DNA of 64,000 nucleotides from Acetobacteraceae bacterium (lineage in GTDB: Bacteria; Pseudomonadota; Alphaproteobacteria; Acetobacterales; Acetobacteraceae): the NCBI GenBank assembly GCA_027482245.1, contig JAIXWG010000026.1, positions 1 to 64,000 of the forward strand, given 5' to 3'. The position numbers were made by a program, and so were the translations under genes. Of this stretch, positions 40,462 through 48,326 are shown piece by piece (the stretch's first letter is position 1; each line of letters starts with the position of its first letter). The notes under the pieces were generated by a model. The model saw only the letters and a program-made list of their open reading frames with translations, made no database searches and had not been told where the DNA came from.

Positions 40462-40787
40462 GCCGCCCGGCCCTCAACGCCCTGCTCTCCGCCTTTCCGG
40501 CGGAGAAGTGGGAGATCAACACGGACGCCATCATGGTCGGCCTGGAAGAGGTCGCCGTGGTGGGCCACGCCACCGACGAGGGCGGCCACAGCGGCGCGCT
40601 GCTGCGCCTGGTGAAGGGCGCGCCCGGCATGGTGGCGGCGCTGCGCGTCGCCGCCCAGCAGTTCATGGCCTACGCCGAGCAGCACGCCGCCAAGGGCACG
40701 CCGGAGGGCGAGGCGAAGGCCGAAACCAACCGGCAGATGGCGAAGCAGATGCTGGCGGCGCTGGAAGGCGCGGGAGACGTCGCATGA
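40458..40787 (+). CDS. Hypothetical protein, paralogue of 39524-40066
   Basis: A 109-residue protein with AFPAEKWEINTDAIMVGLEEV and EGGHSGALLRLVKGAPGMVAAL, matching the same positions of the larger upstream gene (AFPPNAW, EGHEQAA, GGAPQMMAAL). The ATG at 40458 overlaps the previous stop (ATGA). Ends in a Lys/Glu/Ala helix. Unknown function. Confidence 0.6.
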   Translation: MSRPALNALLSAFPAEKWEINTDAIMVGLEEVAVVGHATDEGGHSGALLRLVKGAPGMVAALRVAAQQFMAYAEQHAAKGTPEGEAKAETNRQMAKQMLAALEGAGDVA

Positions 40788-41266
40788 CCGGCCTGTCCCC
40801 CTTCGAACGAGCGCAGCTGGTGCTGGTGGCGCATGGCGGCCGCGGGGAAATCCTGCCGCGCGCCACCGTCTCCCACGCCATGGGCGGCGACGAATTCGCC
40901 AAGGCGCATCCGGTCCTGTCCCGGCTGTACCGCTGCATGCTGGACGATCGGCCCAGCGTCTTCGTCGCGCCGCAGGAAGCGGCGGCGCTGCTGGACCGCA
41001 ACCCGGCCCCGGCGGCCGAGGGCAGCGCTTACGGCACGCTGATGCGCCTCTACCGCCTGGCGGATCAGGAAGCCCAGGCGCTGGATGGAGCGGACCCGCG
41101 GGCGCGCCAGGCGATGGATCGGCTGGCGATCGAGATCCTGAACAGCGCCGTGGCGCTCTGCGGCGTGGCGGAGGCCCCGTCGGCGCCGCCCGCGCCGCAG
41201 CCGGAAGGCGGCTTCGTCTGGCGCCGCTTCATGTACCGCACTCTGCCGCAGAAGGTGGCCGCATGA
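40784..41266 (+). CDS. Hypothetical phage protein
   Basis: A 160-residue protein (FERAQLVLVAHGGRGEILPR..., FVAPQEAAALLDRNP) with mixed helices and a Pro-rich linker before a C-terminal FVWRRFMYRTLPQKV segment. ATGA junctions on both sides. I recognise no family. Confidence 0.5.
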   Translation: MTGLSPFERAQLVLVAHGGRGEILPRATVSHAMGGDEFAKAHPVLSRLYRCMLDDRPSVFVAPQEAAALLDRNPAPAAEGSAYGTLMRLYRLADQEAQALDGADPRARQAMDRLAIEILNSAVALCGVAEAPSAPPAPQPEGGFVWRRFMYRTLPQKVAA

Positions 41267-41610
41267 CCGCCCCGGCCTGGCCCGACGCCATCGTCGCCCG
41301 CCTGTCCGCCGCCGACCTGCTGGCCGATGACGATGCGCTGAGCCCGCGCCAGATGGCCGTGCTCGCCCTGTCCTGCCACCCCCAGGACGCGCTCCGCACC
41401 ATCCGCGGCATGGCCGATGCGATGGGCGTGGGCCGTCCCGCTGTCAGCCGCGCCATCGACCGGCTGGAGGTGCTCGGCCTGGTTCGCCGCCGCGCAGACC
41501 GCAACGACCTGCGCAGCAAGCACGCCAACGCCACCGAACGCGGCCGCCGGCGCGCGCTGGAGATCGCCGCGATGCTCGACCTCAACACGAAGGAGGAACC
41601 CAGCGCATGA
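41263..41610 (+). CDS. MarR-like winged-helix regulator
   Basis: A 115-residue MarR-type protein: LSPRQMAVLALSCHPQDALRTIRGMADAMGV as the first helices, RPAVSRAIDRLEVLGLVRR as the recognition helix and wing start, and DLRSKHANATERGRR in the wing. It lacks the long dimerisation helices of full MarR proteins, so it is a minimal version. It probably binds DNA and may tune the rightward operon; targets unknown. Confidence 0.72.
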   Translation: MTAPAWPDAIVARLSAADLLADDDALSPRQMAVLALSCHPQDALRTIRGMADAMGVGRPAVSRAIDRLEVLGLVRRRADRNDLRSKHANATERGRRRALEIAAMLDLNTKEEPSA

Positions 41611-42401
41611 CCCCTCCCGCCCCCGAGACATGGCCGCAGGACTGGCGCGACATCGCAGATGCCATCCGCCTGGCCGCGCAGACCGGCACGCCGATCAACA
41701 GCGCCCGCGCCCTGGTGCATGCGTCGGGCATCAGCAATGCCGACATCCCTAGCGTCCAGGTGGTGGAGCGCATGATGCGCGCCGGCGCCCTGATCCGGCA
41801 CCGCACCGGCAACATCTACCAGTTCGGCCTTCCCGATGGGACCACCACGCCCCTGCCGGCCACCAGCGCCGCGGCGGAGATGCAGGCGGTGGTCGCGGCG
41901 GTGGAGCGCGCGGCCGAGATGGGGCGGGAGGTGCGGGACTACGCTGCGCTGTCGAAGCTCGCGAAGCTGCGTGGCGATACCGGGATCAACCGCTGCGGCA
42001 GGGCGCAGGAAATCGGCCTGATCCGGCGTGAGACGCGCGTGACGCCGGAGGGGCACCAGCAGGTCAGCATCGTCGCCGTCGCCTCCGGCCAGCGCACGCC
42101 ATGGACGATGCTGCCGGTCGCGCCGAAGCGCGCCGATGCACCGCTGCCGAAGATGGCGCATGGCGATGGCATGCGCACCCAGCGCGACGTCGCCTTCGCG
42201 GTGATGAAGCACAAGGCGCGGATGGCCCGGGCCAAGCCGCAGACCGAGGCGGAGATGAAGGCGGCCGTGGATGCCTACATCGCCCGCCACGGCGTCACGC
42301 GCATTATGCCGCCGCCCGATCCGGGCTTCGGCACGCCGGTCGCGTCCCGCATCGGCAGCATGAGCAGCGCGGGCCAGGTCGGTCGGCGGGGGCGGTCATG
42401 A
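41607..42401 (+). CDS. Hypothetical protein with possible tandem winged-helix domains
   Basis: A 264-residue basic protein. Residues 10-75 (DIADAIRLAAQTGTPINSARALVHASGISN...) and 85-160 both look like winged-helix folds, and the C-terminal third is Lys/Arg-rich and disordered. It directly follows the MarR-like gene and precedes the RecT-like gene. The assignment is by pattern only. Confidence 0.5.
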   Translation: MTPPAPETWPQDWRDIADAIRLAAQTGTPINSARALVHASGISNADIPSVQVVERMMRAGALIRHRTGNIYQFGLPDGTTTPLPATSAAAEMQAVVAAVERAAEMGREVRDYAALSKLAKLRGDTGINRCGRAQEIGLIRRETRVTPEGHQQVSIVAVASGQRTPWTMLPVAPKRADAPLPKMAHGDGMRTQRDVAFAVMKHKARMARAKPQTEAEMKAAVDAYIARHGVTRIMPPPDPGFGTPVASRIGSMSSAGQVGRRGRS

Positions 42402-43126
42402 CGGCGCCGATCGACCGCGCGCGGGAATTCGACCGAGCCTGGAAGGCGGCCGCGCCGAAGCTGGCGGCCGCGCTGCCGGATACGGTGGACCCGGATGAAT
42501 GGCTGCCGCCGGCCCGCGCCGCGCTCATCCTGCCGCAGTTTGCGGGCTGCAAGGTGCCGGCGCTGATCCGCGTGGCCATGGCGGCCGCGCGGGACGGCGT
42601 GGCGATGACGCCGATGATGCAGGCTGGCCTGATCCATCTCAGCCGGACCGGCGTGCCGCACTGGGTGCTGCGCTGGGGCGGCCTGGCCACCATGGTGAAC
42701 CGCGTGACCGGCCAGATGATGGCGACCGCTTCGGTGGTGCGGGATGGCGATCGGTTCGACGTTTTCCGGACGCGGGCCGGCACCGGCCATGGCGGCATCG
42801 ACCAGATCATCCACGTCGCGGTGCCGGAGGAGGGGACGCGGGAATGGACGCACGTCTTCGCTCGCACCGCGCCCATGGCCAGCGGGATGAAGCGGCATGC
42901 CGTGCTGACGCGGCATGAGGTCGAGGAAGCGCACGCCCGGCTGAAGCCGAAGGGCCAGGCGAAGCTCGAGGACTTCGGGCGCCTGCTGGTGCTGGCGGAG
43001 GCCGTCGGCCACCTGCCAATCGAGCACCCCACCTGGCCGCCCGCCGCGCGCCTGCTGGCCGCCGCGGACCGCATCAACCCGCCCGTGAAGCCGCGCAAGG
43101 CGCGCCCGCTGAAGGAAGCTGCGTGA
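42398..43126 (+). CDS. RecT-like single-strand annealing protein (divergent)
   Basis: A 242-residue protein with the layout of RecT annealing proteins: a helical ALIRVAMAAARDGVAMTP segment, WVLRWGGLATMVNRVTGQMMATASVVRDGDRFDVF (as in RecT GYRGLI...S-A-VV--D-F) and a HEVEEAHARL helix. RecT-like proteins anneal complementary single strands in phage recombination. No partner exonuclease is evident. Adjacent to the sliding clamp gene (4-bp overlap). Divergent, so moderate confidence. Confidence 0.6.
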   Translation: MTAPIDRAREFDRAWKAAAPKLAAALPDTVDPDEWLPPARAALILPQFAGCKVPALIRVAMAAARDGVAMTPMMQAGLIHLSRTGVPHWVLRWGGLATMVNRVTGQMMATASVVRDGDRFDVFRTRAGTGHGGIDQIIHVAVPEEGTREWTHVFARTAPMASGMKRHAVLTRHEVEEAHARLKPKGQAKLEDFGRLLVLAEAVGHLPIEHPTWPPAARLLAAADRINPPVKPRKARPLKEAA

Positions 43127-44313
43127 TGAAGGTGCAGGTTCCATGTTTGGCGCTGGGCGCTGCGCTGCGCCGCTGCGCGCCCTTCGTCATCAAGCGCAAC
43201 ACCATGCCCGTTCTCGCCAGCGTCCTGGTGCGGGCCCGTGACGGCCAGATTACTGTCGCGGCGACCGACATGGAGAACATGGTGGAGGTCGCGGTTGCCG
43301 GCACCATCCTGGAAGCCGGGCAATGCCTTGTCCCGTTTGCGCCGGTCGCGCCTGTCATCGACCGCCTGCCAGACGGGCCCGTCATCATCGCCAGCGCGGA
43401 GGAGGCGGACGGCTGGGTGACGTCGCTGGAGCGTGGCCCATGGTCCAGCCGCGTGGCCGCGCATGAGGCGGTGGACTTCCCGGTCATGATCCCGCGGCAC
43501 GTCAAGGAGAAGCCGGACGACGCGGACAATGCGGGCCACACCTTCGTCATGGACGCCAGCCAGCTGCGTGAAATGTTCGATGCGGTCCACCTGTCCATGA
43601 GCACCGAGGGGACGCGCTACTACCTGCAGGGCGTCCTGCTGCAGCACGTCGGGGACAGCCTGCGCGCCGTCTCCACCGATGGCCATCGCCTTGCCTTCAT
43701 CGACCTGCCGCTGCCGGACGGCGCCGAAGGCCTGGATGGCGCGATCGTCCACCGCAGCATGGTGACCTACCTGCGGAGCGTGCTGCCGCAGGTGCCGCCG
43801 ACGGCGACCGTCATCATCTGGCGCATCGGCAACTACATCCGCTTCACGCTGCCGGATGCGCGCCCGGACTTGGTGCTGACCGGCAAGATGATCGACGGCA
43901 CCTATCCGTCGTACCAAGCGGTGATGCCCGCGCCGGCACCGGCAGACATGGCCGGCCACATGATGGTGCACGACGGCGCGGTGCTGCTGGAGATCATCGA
44001 TGCGATGATTGCCGGCAGTTCGGAACGCGCCAGTCCGGCGGCGATCGAGATGGATGATCAGGGCCTGCTGCTGCGGATGCAGGCGAGAGATCCCGTCACC
44101 GTCGCCACCATGCGCATTCCGTCTGGCGTGGCGACGTGGGACGGCCGGCCGCCCTTCTTCCATTCCTTCTACCAGCTCCGCTACCTGCGCGACCTGTGCG
44201 TGGCCGGTGGCCGGCGCTTCACGTTCCAGCCCGGCTTGGCGGAGCTGTCTCCCGCCCTGATGCAGGCGGGCCGGGTCACCGGCGTGGTGATGGCGATGCG
44301 GAGGGACGCATGA
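43123..44313 (+). CDS. dnaN: DNA polymerase III beta sliding clamp-like protein
   Basis: A 396-residue DnaN-family clamp. Three-domain signs are AVKRNTMPVLA-like KRNTMPVLASVLVRA (22-36), FMDASQLREMFDAVHLSMSTEGTRYYLQGVLL with LRAVSTDGHRLAF in the middle domain, and MIDGTYPSYQAVMP in the third region. A clamp dimer encircles DNA and tethers polymerases and repair enzymes. It is a second copy in addition to the host's, since it lies within the phage operon. It is slightly longer than E. coli DnaN (366). Phage-encoded clamps of this type are uncommon. Confidence 0.85.
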   Translation: MMKVQVPCLALGAALRRCAPFVIKRNTMPVLASVLVRARDGQITVAATDMENMVEVAVAGTILEAGQCLVPFAPVAPVIDRLPDGPVIIASAEEADGWVTSLERGPWSSRVAAHEAVDFPVMIPRHVKEKPDDADNAGHTFVMDASQLREMFDAVHLSMSTEGTRYYLQGVLLQHVGDSLRAVSTDGHRLAFIDLPLPDGAEGLDGAIVHRSMVTYLRSVLPQVPPTATVIIWRIGNYIRFTLPDARPDLVLTGKMIDGTYPSYQAVMPAPAPADMAGHMMVHDGAVLLEIIDAMIAGSSERASPAAIEMDDQGLLLRMQARDPVTVATMRIPSGVATWDGRPPFFHSFYQLRYLRDLCVAGGRRFTFQPGLAELSPALMQAGRVTGVVMAMRRDA

Positions 44314-44882
44314 GCGACCTCTTCGGCGTCGTCCCCCGCGTGCGCGGGCTGCTCGGGCCCGGCAAGCCTGATGTGCGATCGGCGGAGGACCATTTCTCAG
44401 CCGACCGGCGCTTCCGCTTCAGCCTGTCCTACTGGTGGGGCGAGGGCCTGCCGCTGATCGTGGTGGGGCAGAACCCCAGCAGGGCCAGCCGTACGACCAC
44501 CGACCCCACTGTGACGCGCTGCGCCAGGCGCGCGCACGGCGCCGGCCTGGCGGGGCTGGTCATGATGAACATGTTCCCGCTGGTGGCGACGGATCCGGAA
44601 GACCTCTTCGCCGCGGGCCCGATGCCGGATGAGGAGGACATCTGCCTCCGCCTGATCATCACGGCAGTGCAGCTGTGGTCAGCGGCGCCGGTGCTCTTCG
44701 CCCCGGGCGGCCACCGCCACCCGCGCCACCGCGCCCGTGCGGCGCTGGTGGAAAGCACGCTGCGGCAGCTGGGCGCGCGGCTGATGTGCCTCGGCACCAC
44801 CGCCGACGGCCAACCCCGCCACCCCAGCCGCGCCGGCTACGACATCCCGATGCAGCCCTGGCAGGGGCAGGTGGCCGCATGA
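44310..44882 (+). CDS. DUF1643 family protein
   Basis: A 190-residue DUF1643 protein. It shows RFRFSLSYWWGEGLPLIVVGQNPS, then DPTVTRC-RRAHGAGLAGLVMMNMFPLVATDPEDL and a C-terminal CLGTTADGQPRHPSRAGYD. The fold is related to uracil-DNA glycosylases, and family members are common in phages and plasmids, though their activity is not established. ATGA coupling to the clamp gene. Confidence 0.8.
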   Translation: MSDLFGVVPRVRGLLGPGKPDVRSAEDHFSADRRFRFSLSYWWGEGLPLIVVGQNPSRASRTTTDPTVTRCARRAHGAGLAGLVMMNMFPLVATDPEDLFAAGPMPDEEDICLRLIITAVQLWSAAPVLFAPGGHRHPRHRARAALVESTLRQLGARLMCLGTTADGQPRHPSRAGYDIPMQPWQGQVAA

Positions 44883-45205
44883 CGGAACCACCTCTCTTCC
44901 TCTCCCGCGACGAAGCCGCGGCCTTCGTCGGCGTCGGCGCGGATGTATTCGCGGACGAGGTCTCCGCCGGCCTCTGGCCCGAACCCGTCCGCCGCGGCGC
45001 CAAGGGCGGGAAGCTGACCTGGTTCCGGCCGGCGCTGGTGGAAGCCGCGCACCGGCTGGCGCGTCACCAGCCCGTGACGCCGCCCGCGCCCGAACCGCCG
45101 CCGCCGCCGGCCAACGCCACCACCGAAGCCGACCAGAAGATCGTGGAGCGCATCCGTGCCCAGAGCAAAGACCGGGCTCAACACCGTCACCCGCGTGCTG
45201 CGTGA
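44879..45205 (+). CDS. Excisionase-like small HTH protein
   Basis: A 108-residue protein. Residues about 5-55 (FLSRDEAAAFVGVGADVFADEVSAGLWPEPVRRG) resemble the AlpA/MerR-type helix-turn-helix of phage excisionases. A Pro-rich linker and a charged helix follow. It overlaps the integrase gene by 50 bp, a usual xis-int arrangement. Assigned from pattern and context. Confidence 0.65.
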   Translation: MTEPPLFLSRDEAAAFVGVGADVFADEVSAGLWPEPVRRGAKGGKLTWFRPALVEAAHRLARHQPVTPPAPEPPPPPANATTEADQKIVERIRAQSKDRAQHRHPRAA

Positions 45206-46385
45206 TGGCACGAAGGAAACCCGCTGGTACTACATCAAGACCGGCGCCCTGATCGGCAGCAGCCTGGAAGGCATGACGCGCGACCGCGCGCTGAAGATCG
45301 TGCGGGAGATCGAGGGCGAGGCCCCGATGGCTGGCCCGCGCGTCGGCAGCTTCGGATGGCTGGCCGCGTCCTACCTCGCCTCCGCCCGCCTGGCGAAGAA
45401 GAAGGAGAAGACGCGCTACGACTACGCCCTGCTGATCGGCCGGCTGCGTGAGCGGTGGGAGCATCGGGAGGCGGAGGGCATCACTCGCGCCGACGTCACC
45501 ACCCTGCTGTCCGACATGAAGGCCACGCCCTGGCAGGCGAACGCCCACGCCCGCGTGGTGCGGCTGCTCTACAGCTGGGGCCGCAAGGAACTGAAGCTGC
45601 AGGGCGACAATCCGGGCCTCGACCCGGAACTGCACCCGACGAAGCCGCGCACCGCCATCTGGGACGAGGATCGCGCCCGCGCCTTCATCGTCGCGGCGCC
45701 GGCGGAGATCCGTCTGGGGTTCGCCCTGCTGCTCTACACGGTGCAGCGCCCCAGCGACATGCTGGCGATGGACGAGGCGCGCGTCATGGAGCGCGACGGC
45801 CGGCTTTGGGTGCTGCTGCGGCAGGAGAAGACGCAGGAGCTGGTGGCGGTGCCGGCGCACCGCGTGCTGGAGGGCCTGCTGCGGCCGCGCCTCGTGGCGA
45901 TGCAGGAGGCGCACGAGAAGGCGAAGGCGGGAGAGGCGGTGGCGCCCCGCGTCGCGTCCACGCTGCTGGTGCCGGCGGCGACCGGGCGGGAATGGAAGTT
46001 CCGCGCCTTCGCCACCGCCTGGGACCGCACCCGGGCGCGAGCCAACATCGCCATTGCCCGCGCCGCCATCCGCGAATGGGGCGGCCTGCCGCCGCGGCGC
46101 CAGGCGGCGCTGCGGGACGAGGCGAAGAAGGCGATCCGCGCGCGGATGCTGGATGGCCTGCAGCGCCGCGACTTGCGCCGCACCGGCATGGTGATGATGG
46201 CGCTGGCCGGCGCGACGACGGTGCAGATCGCGGCCGTCTCCGGCCATTCGATCGATACCACGCAGAAGATCATCGAGACCTACATCCCGCGCCGCAGCGA
46301 TGTCGCGCTCGCGGGCATGGAGGCGTGGGAAGAGAACCAGGTGCGGGCCATCGCCCTGCTGCCGCAAGCGAAGAGGGGGAAGTGA
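45156..46385 (+). CDS. int: Tyrosine integrase
   Basis: A 409-residue tyrosine recombinase. Catalytic residues visible are Arg198 (in VQRPSD), Lys225, Arg340 in DLRRTG, His363 in SGHS and Tyr375 in IETYIP; the usual His of H-x-x-R is Arg337. The arm/core-binding domain (about 60-160) has KTRYDYALLIGRLRERW. Residues 245-330 contain an insertion relative to minimal integrases. GTG start with GGAG seven bases upstream. It most likely recombines at tRNA-Thr(CGU), 5.4 kb away. Confidence 0.88.
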   Translation: MPRAKTGLNTVTRVLRDGTKETRWYYIKTGALIGSSLEGMTRDRALKIVREIEGEAPMAGPRVGSFGWLAASYLASARLAKKKEKTRYDYALLIGRLRERWEHREAEGITRADVTTLLSDMKATPWQANAHARVVRLLYSWGRKELKLQGDNPGLDPELHPTKPRTAIWDEDRARAFIVAAPAEIRLGFALLLYTVQRPSDMLAMDEARVMERDGRLWVLLRQEKTQELVAVPAHRVLEGLLRPRLVAMQEAHEKAKAGEAVAPRVASTLLVPAATGREWKFRAFATAWDRTRARANIAIARAAIREWGGLPPRRQAALRDEAKKAIRARMLDGLQRRDLRRTGMVMMALAGATTVQIAAVSGHSIDTTQKIIETYIPRRSDVALAGMEAWEENQVRAIALLPQAKRGK

Positions 46386-46387
46386 CC

Positions 46388-46909
46388 GTGAGCTACGGCA
46401 CGATGGATCACGCCGGCTGGGTGGAGATGAACGGCGCCGCCGCAAAGAGCATGGGCGCGAAGGCCCGAAAGGACAGCGACGGCAATGTCCTGGGATGGAC
46501 CGCCATGCCGGTGAAGCTGTCGCCCTTCCAGGCCAAGGTGATGGACATCTGCGGCATGTCCCTCGGCGGGATCTACAACGCGCCGATCACCTGGGATGCG
46601 GTTCTGTGGGGCAACCCGGCATCACGGTACCAGCGCATGGCCGTGCCGCTTTACAGCACCGACCTCTGCACCTGGGACAGCAACCGACTGACGCTGCTGG
46701 TCCTGGGGTGCCATGAGGCGCGCATCCGGCTTGCGGTCTGTTCCAATGGGACGCGCGGCCTGAAGCTCTACTTCAGCCAGCGCGACGCCAGCGACAGCTT
46801 CTTGGAAGGCCACCCCGACATCGACCAGGCGGTGGCGAAGTTCCGGGAATACATCGGCCAGGACCATCGCATCACCTATCAGGCGCGGGTCCCGGAGGCC
46901 GTGGCATGA
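46388..46909 (+). CDS. Hypothetical phage protein
   Basis: A 173-residue protein (YGTMDHAGWVEMNGAAAKSMG...) with a mixed alpha/beta pattern and Cys residues in MDICGM, DLCTWD and LAVCSNG. A GGGGGA site precedes the GTG at 46388; an earlier GTG at 46382 is less well spaced. No family recognised. Confidence 0.5.
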   Translation: MSYGTMDHAGWVEMNGAAAKSMGAKARKDSDGNVLGWTAMPVKLSPFQAKVMDICGMSLGGIYNAPITWDAVLWGNPASRYQRMAVPLYSTDLCTWDSNRLTLLVLGCHEARIRLAVCSNGTRGLKLYFSQRDASDSFLEGHPDIDQAVAKFREYIGQDHRITYQARVPEAVA

Positions 46910-47313
46910 AGTCGTGGCCGTTCTGGGAAGTCGAGGTCGCCGGCTTCCCACCTCACACCAAGCAGGCGCCGTCGCGTGGCGCCGCCTTCGCGGACGCCTT
47001 CCGCAGCTACAGCGAATGCCGGAACGTCAGCTTCCGCGAGTTCCTGGAGATCGCGAAGGTCCGCCCGGGCCGCGCGCCGGCTGATGACGGCTACGACTAC
47101 ATTCGGAAGGCCTATGGCATCGACCCGAAGGTGGGTCAGCGCCTGACCTTACGCGGCGACGCGGCGAACCCGGATCGCCTCGGCACCGTGCTGCACCCGA
47201 ACAGGGGCACCACCAACTATGTTCATCTGGTGATGGACGGCGACAGGTTCGGCGTCGTCGCGCACCCGAGCGAAGTGGTGCTGCATCCGGTCGCGGAGGC
47301 CGCCCATGGCTGA
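46906..47313 (+). CDS. Hypothetical phage protein
   Basis: A 135-residue protein with AFRSYSECRNVSFREFLEI and then QRLTLRGDAANPDRLGTVLHPNRGTTNYVHLVMDGD, the latter a small SH3-like beta barrel pattern. ATGA coupling upstream. Unknown function. Confidence 0.5.
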   Translation: MKSWPFWEVEVAGFPPHTKQAPSRGAAFADAFRSYSECRNVSFREFLEIAKVRPGRAPADDGYDYIRKAYGIDPKVGQRLTLRGDAANPDRLGTVLHPNRGTTNYVHLVMDGDRFGVVAHPSEVVLHPVAEAAHG

Positions 47314-47563
47314 CCGCGTCGCCCTGGAATGGCGCCAGCCCCTCGACACCATCTTCGTCGCGCACTGCGGCGAGGAACAGCAGGGCGAGGCCCGCGTGTC
47401 GCCGCGCCTTGGCGGCTGGGGATGGTCGCTGGACATGCTGCCCTACGACAGCGAGCCGGTGATCCGCGGCTGGGCAGAGACGCGCGAGGCCGCGCAGCTG
47501 GCGGCCGAGCGCCAGGCGGCAATCTGGCCTGGGCTGATCGAAGGCGCGATCCGTGATGCGTGA
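47306..47563 (+). CDS. Small hypothetical protein
   Basis: An 85-residue acidic protein (MADRVALEWRQPL...) with GWGWSLDMLPYDS and a helical C-terminus (REAAQLAAERQAAI). Overlaps the previous gene by 8 bp. No domain recognised. Confidence 0.45.
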   Translation: MADRVALEWRQPLDTIFVAHCGEEQQGEARVSPRLGGWGWSLDMLPYDSEPVIRGWAETREAAQLAAERQAAIWPGLIEGAIRDA

Positions 47564-47588
47564 CGCGATGACCGAGAGGGAAAGCTGC

Positions 47589-47612
47589 ATGAGCGACGTC
47601 AGCGCGTGGTGA
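47589..47612 (+). other. Seven-codon mini-ORF coupled to the next gene
   Basis: ATG at 47589, seven codons (MSDVSAW) and a TGA that overlaps the GTG at 47609 (GTGA). It has the better ribosome-binding site (GAGGG eight bases before the ATG) of the region, so ribosomes may terminate here and re-initiate on the next gene. It could also be the stump of an older start or a local frameshift. Confidence 0.3.
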
Positions 47613-48133
47613 CGCGCGAGCAGGCGATGGAGGCCGGCGCTAAGCTGCGGGCCGGCGCCAAGCTGCGGGCCGGGGAGAAGGTGGTGGGCTGGTTCGTCTA
47701 TCCGGCCGGGCCCGGCGCGAAGCGCAACGCGCGCTGGTGGGGCGCGGCGATCCTGCCGGACGGCTTCGTCGCCAGCAGCGCGCACCCCACCGCCGTGAAG
47801 GCGGAGGAGGCGGCGCGGGCGGCGCTGGAGCGCGGCATGCGCCCGCTGCCCGATCGGGAGCTCGATGGCGAATTCGCGTGCTTCCAGACCTGGGTGAACA
47901 AGGCGACGTCCTGGATCGGCGGCACCAACGCGCTCTGCGCCGACGCGAAGGGGCGCGTGTGCCGGATCGGCGCCGACTTCATGCGGGCGGATGCGGAAGG
48001 CGCCTTCCCCGTGCGCTTCTGGTTCGGAGAAGGGCGGCAGACGCCGCAGCAGCAGGCCGAAAGCCGCCGCGCCACGCGCCGCGCCCTCGGGGACTTCAAG
48101 TTCAAGCTGCGGGAGGCGGTCCATGGCCGATAG
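47609..48133 (+). CDS. Hypothetical phage protein with short N-terminal repeat
   Basis: A 174-residue protein with an N-terminal AKLRAG-AKLRAG tandem repeat (DNA about 47638-47673) and mixed strands (VVGWFVYPAGPG, RWWGAAILPDGFV). The start is ambiguous: GTG at 47606 or 47609, or ATG at 47627. I use 47609, coupled to the preceding mini-ORF stop. A C-terminal Arg/Lys helix (TRRALGDFKFKLREAV). Unknown function. Confidence 0.45.
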   Translation: MTREQAMEAGAKLRAGAKLRAGEKVVGWFVYPAGPGAKRNARWWGAAILPDGFVASSAHPTAVKAEEAARAALERGMRPLPDRELDGEFACFQTWVNKATSWIGGTNALCADAKGRVCRIGADFMRADAEGAFPVRFWFGEGRQTPQQQAESRRATRRALGDFKFKLREAVHGR

Positions 48134-48326
48134 CGCGCAGCGCCCGCACTGCGACCACCGCTTCATGTTCGTCACACGGGCCGGGTTCAAGGATGTTCGG
48201 GGCTGGCGGTGCAGCTTCGTCGTGTGGTGCTGCGAGGCCTGCGGCGCCGAGCAAGAACGAGAGGAGACGCGCGTGCTTTGGCCGCCGGCCGCAACCGTGA
48301 CCTTGGAGGCCGCCGATGGCCGTTGA
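48123..48326 (+). CDS. Small Cys/His-rich protein
   Basis: A 67-residue protein with the pattern C-x-H-R-F (residues 10-14) and WCCEAC (about 35-40), compatible with a small zinc ribbon. It overlaps both neighbours by about 10 bp. No named family. Confidence 0.45.
   Translation: MADSAQRPHCDHRFMFVTRAGFKDVRGWRCSFVVWCCEACGAEQEREETRVLWPPAATVTLEAADGR

Noticed and set aside
42304..44163. A 619-codon minus-strand frame over the RecT-like and clamp genes
   Set aside because: The overlapping plus-strand genes match families and have ATGA junctions; the antisense frame has neither.
43123..44313. Host chromosomal dnaN locus
   Set aside because: The gene is embedded by 4-bp overlaps in the phage operon, far from dnaA/recF-type neighbours.
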